A stretch of DNA of 64,000 bases from Christiangramia fulva (GTDB lineage: Bacteria; Bacteroidota; Bacteroidia; Flavobacteriales; Flavobacteriaceae). Positions 62,711 through 64,000 of this stretch are shown piece after piece. The position numbers were made by a program, and so were the translations under genes. Where the stretch lies: NCBI RefSeq assembly GCF_003024155.1, contig NZ_CP028136.1:3472001-3536000 (forward strand). The letters run 5' to 3'. The first letter of the stretch is position 1. Each line of letters begins with the position of its first letter. The notes beneath the pieces are model-generated. The model worked only from the letters and a program-made list of their open reading frames with translations. It was not told where the DNA came from and searched no databases.

Positions 62711-63778
62711 TTATGATTTTTCCATTACCTCCTCAACATAAGATTCCAGTTGTTGTGCACGCGCGCGGGAAGTGTGATATTTCAGGACTTTTTGCCGTGC
62801 CCGTTGGCCGATTAATTTTCTTTCTTCCTCGTCTATGGAATCGAAACATTCAATAGCGTCTGAGGAGGAACCTGCTATTAAAATTTCTTTATTGATCTCA
62901 AAAATACTGTCTATGCCGTTCCAGAAATCGGAAATAATAGGAACTCCACAGGCAGCAGCCTCAAAAAGACGTGCAGTGGGAGAATAGCCGGCACGTATCA
63001 TATCCTGTTGCGTAATATTTAGCGTATACCTTTGGGAGTTATAGAACCGGCGATGTTCAGAAGGGGGTAAATGATCAATTCTTTCCACATTTTCAGCCCA
63101 TTGAATATCTTCAGGATATTGCGGGCCGGCAACGATAAATTTCATATCCTTCTTCTGTTTTGCCGTTTCGTTAAGCAATTCTTCAACTGATGCTTGCCGG
63201 TCGTCACTGTAGGTCCCCAAATAGCCCATTTGCCATTTTTTTTCATGGTCTTCAGGAAAATATAAATTAGTATCGACCGAACAGTAGAGGGCTTTAGCAT
63301 TGGGTGAATCATAATGCTCTTCCAGATAATCAAGAACCCTTCCACCGGAAAAAGATAAATAGAGCTGGTATTTTTTTATTAGCTCTTCATTGATGTATTC
63401 GTAATTTTCATTCCTGAGCTTTTCCAGGGTAACCGGCGTATCTAAGTCGTAAAATGCGGTAACTCCCCTGGCGGTTTCTATCACCCAATTTCCAATTTCA
63501 ACCCCTTGGGGAACAAAAGATCCTACGATCACCGCATCGGCTTTTGCTACTTCGTTGGCATACCTTGTTTTTAGTTCTTCATTGGTTTCATACAGTCTAA
63601 GCCTGCAAAAATCAGGATTTGGCATATCACGGTGACCGGCATACCAGGGAACATCTTTTTCCAAAAATAGGACTTCATTTCCCAGTGCAGTCAATTCCTT
63701 CAAAAGCGCCCGAAAAGTGGTCGCGTGGTCATTTCCCCAGGAAGAAGTTATCGATAAGCCAATAACTATATATTTCAT
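62711..63778 (-). CDS. Glycosyltransferase, CgeB/GT family
   Basis: 355 aa. Rossmann-like N-terminal half (MKYIVIGLSITSSWGNDHATTFRALLKEL) and a C-terminal half with LFEAAACGVPIISDFWNG (about 268-285), the nucleotide-sugar binding loop of the GT-B fold. The family is CgeB-like. Sugar and acceptor unknown; cell-surface decoration is likely. Cytosolic. Confidence 0.85.
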   Translation of the reverse strand: MKYIVIGLSITSSWGNDHATTFRALLKELTALGNEVLFLEKDVPWYAGHRDMPNPDFCRLRLYETNEELKTRYANEVAKADAVIVGSFVPQGVEIGNWVIETARGVTAFYDLDTPVTLEKLRNENYEYINEELIKKYQLYLSFSGGRVLDYLEEHYDSPNAKALYCSVDTNLYFPEDHEKKWQMGYLGTYSDDRQASVEELLNETAKQKKDMKFIVAGPQYPEDIQWAENVERIDHLPPSEHRRFYNSQRYTLNITQQDMIRAGYSPTARLFEAAACGVPIISDFWNGIDSIFEINKEILIAGSSSDAIECFDSIDEEERKLIGQRARQKVLKYHTSRARAQQLESYVEEVMEKS

Positions 63779-63952
63779 TTGTTACTGTTTATTTGTTTTC
63801 TTTGGTCAGATACAATTCTCTTATTATCATTTCCGAATGTTTTTGCAACTTTTGATTAATGAGTTTCTCTAAATTTATTTAAGAGCCAAAACTCAAGCTG
63901 AATATGAGAATGGTATAACCTATTTAGAAAGCCTCCTTAAAAAATTAAAGCT

Positions 63953-64000
63953 TTAGGATCGTATCCACTCCCAGGCCATATCTTTTTGATTAAGTTCGAA
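63953..64000 (-). CDS. C-terminal end of a gene leaving the window
   Basis: The minus strand reads FELNQKDMAWEWIRS and a TAA at 63953-63955. The frame is open to the window edge. Too short to identify; may belong with the glycosyltransferase cluster. The spacer 63779-63952 holds nothing else certain. Confidence 0.35.
   Translation of the reverse strand, partial: FELNQKDMAWEWIRS

Noticed and set aside
63870..63956. Plus-strand tail reading RAKTQAEYENGITYLESL before a stop
   Set aside because: No start and an upstream in-frame stop; too short to call a gene relic with confidence.
1..64000. CRISPR arrays and complete rRNA or tRNA genes
   Set aside because: No regularly spaced repeats of CRISPR size were seen, and only tRNA 3' fragments near 55.7 and 56.1 kb were found.

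Overview
The window looks like a Flavobacteriaceae (Bacteroidota) chromosome. Supporting signs are CusA/CzcA pumps with C-terminal outer-membrane-channel fusions, DUF6660 and HYC_CC_PP small proteins, GLPGLI and TonB-dependent receptors, Tra/BfmA/DUF5712 conjugation genes of the Bacteroidetes type, AT-rich spacers without Shine-Dalgarno sites, and one good TTTA-N19-TACATTTG promoter. The exact genus (Gramella, Salegentibacter or Zunongwangia-like) is inference.

Layout. Positions 1-5.4 kb hold the end of a mobile segment: a divalent-metal RND pump, its small Cys/His partner and a tyrosine integrase, abutting a multicopper oxidase that is cut after about 246 residues. Positions 6.4-17.4 kb carry a quinoprotein sugar dehydrogenase, a seven-gene minus-strand operon (beta-propeller lipoprotein, membrane proteins, two proteins with cell-wall-binding-repeat-2-like domains, TonB receptor) and an amino acid permease. 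Positions 17.7-31.7 kb are a stress/metal/nucleotide island. From 31724 down to 18848 twelve same-strand genes are packed almost without gaps: epimerase, metal-binding VKOR/SPW protein, archaeal-type GAPDH, PII-like, universal stress protein, ATP-cone nuclease, beta-CASP RNase-like, AMP phosphorylase-like, PRPP synthetase-like, two small proteins and a CopB-type copper ATPase. Positions 32-36 kb hold small membrane proteins and decaying copper genes (CusA fragment, frameshifted lipoprotein, frameshifted DUF2911) with an AraC-type metal regulator.

Positions 36-44.5 kb are the remains of an integrative conjugative element: traJ tail?, traK, traM, traN, then a cargo pair (a YejK/NdpA-like nucleoid-associated protein overlapping a gene for a membrane protein) and, facing it, coupling protein, relaxase and a frameshifted bfmA. 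Positions 45-51 kb encode a small Cys-containing exported peptide, a GLPGLI protein, an outer-membrane receptor and a two-component system, with an IS21 copy (50941-53523, 7-bp target duplication) upstream of the kinase. A second integrase, 443 aa and closely similar to the first, lies at 54175-55506, next to a phased repeat array and a partial tRNA-Met(CAT) 3' half, which marks one end of the integrated element. A GIY-YIG cassette is sandwiched between repeated tRNA ends. Positions 56.2-64 kb look like ordinary chromosome: CopD-like membrane protein, cupin, a TetR-controlled ABC/HlyD/TolC export operon and a CgeB-like glycosyltransferase.

The best candidates for undescribed biology are the NdpA/membrane-protein pair in the conjugative element, the 12-gene nucleotide/metal stress operon, the peptide-GLPGLI-receptor-kinase locus, and the tRNA-end/GIY-YIG cassette. 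Several genes are interrupted at short repeats (a 25-bp tandem duplication, a poly-A run, a CA repeat). These could be decay, phase variation or uncorrected sequence errors.
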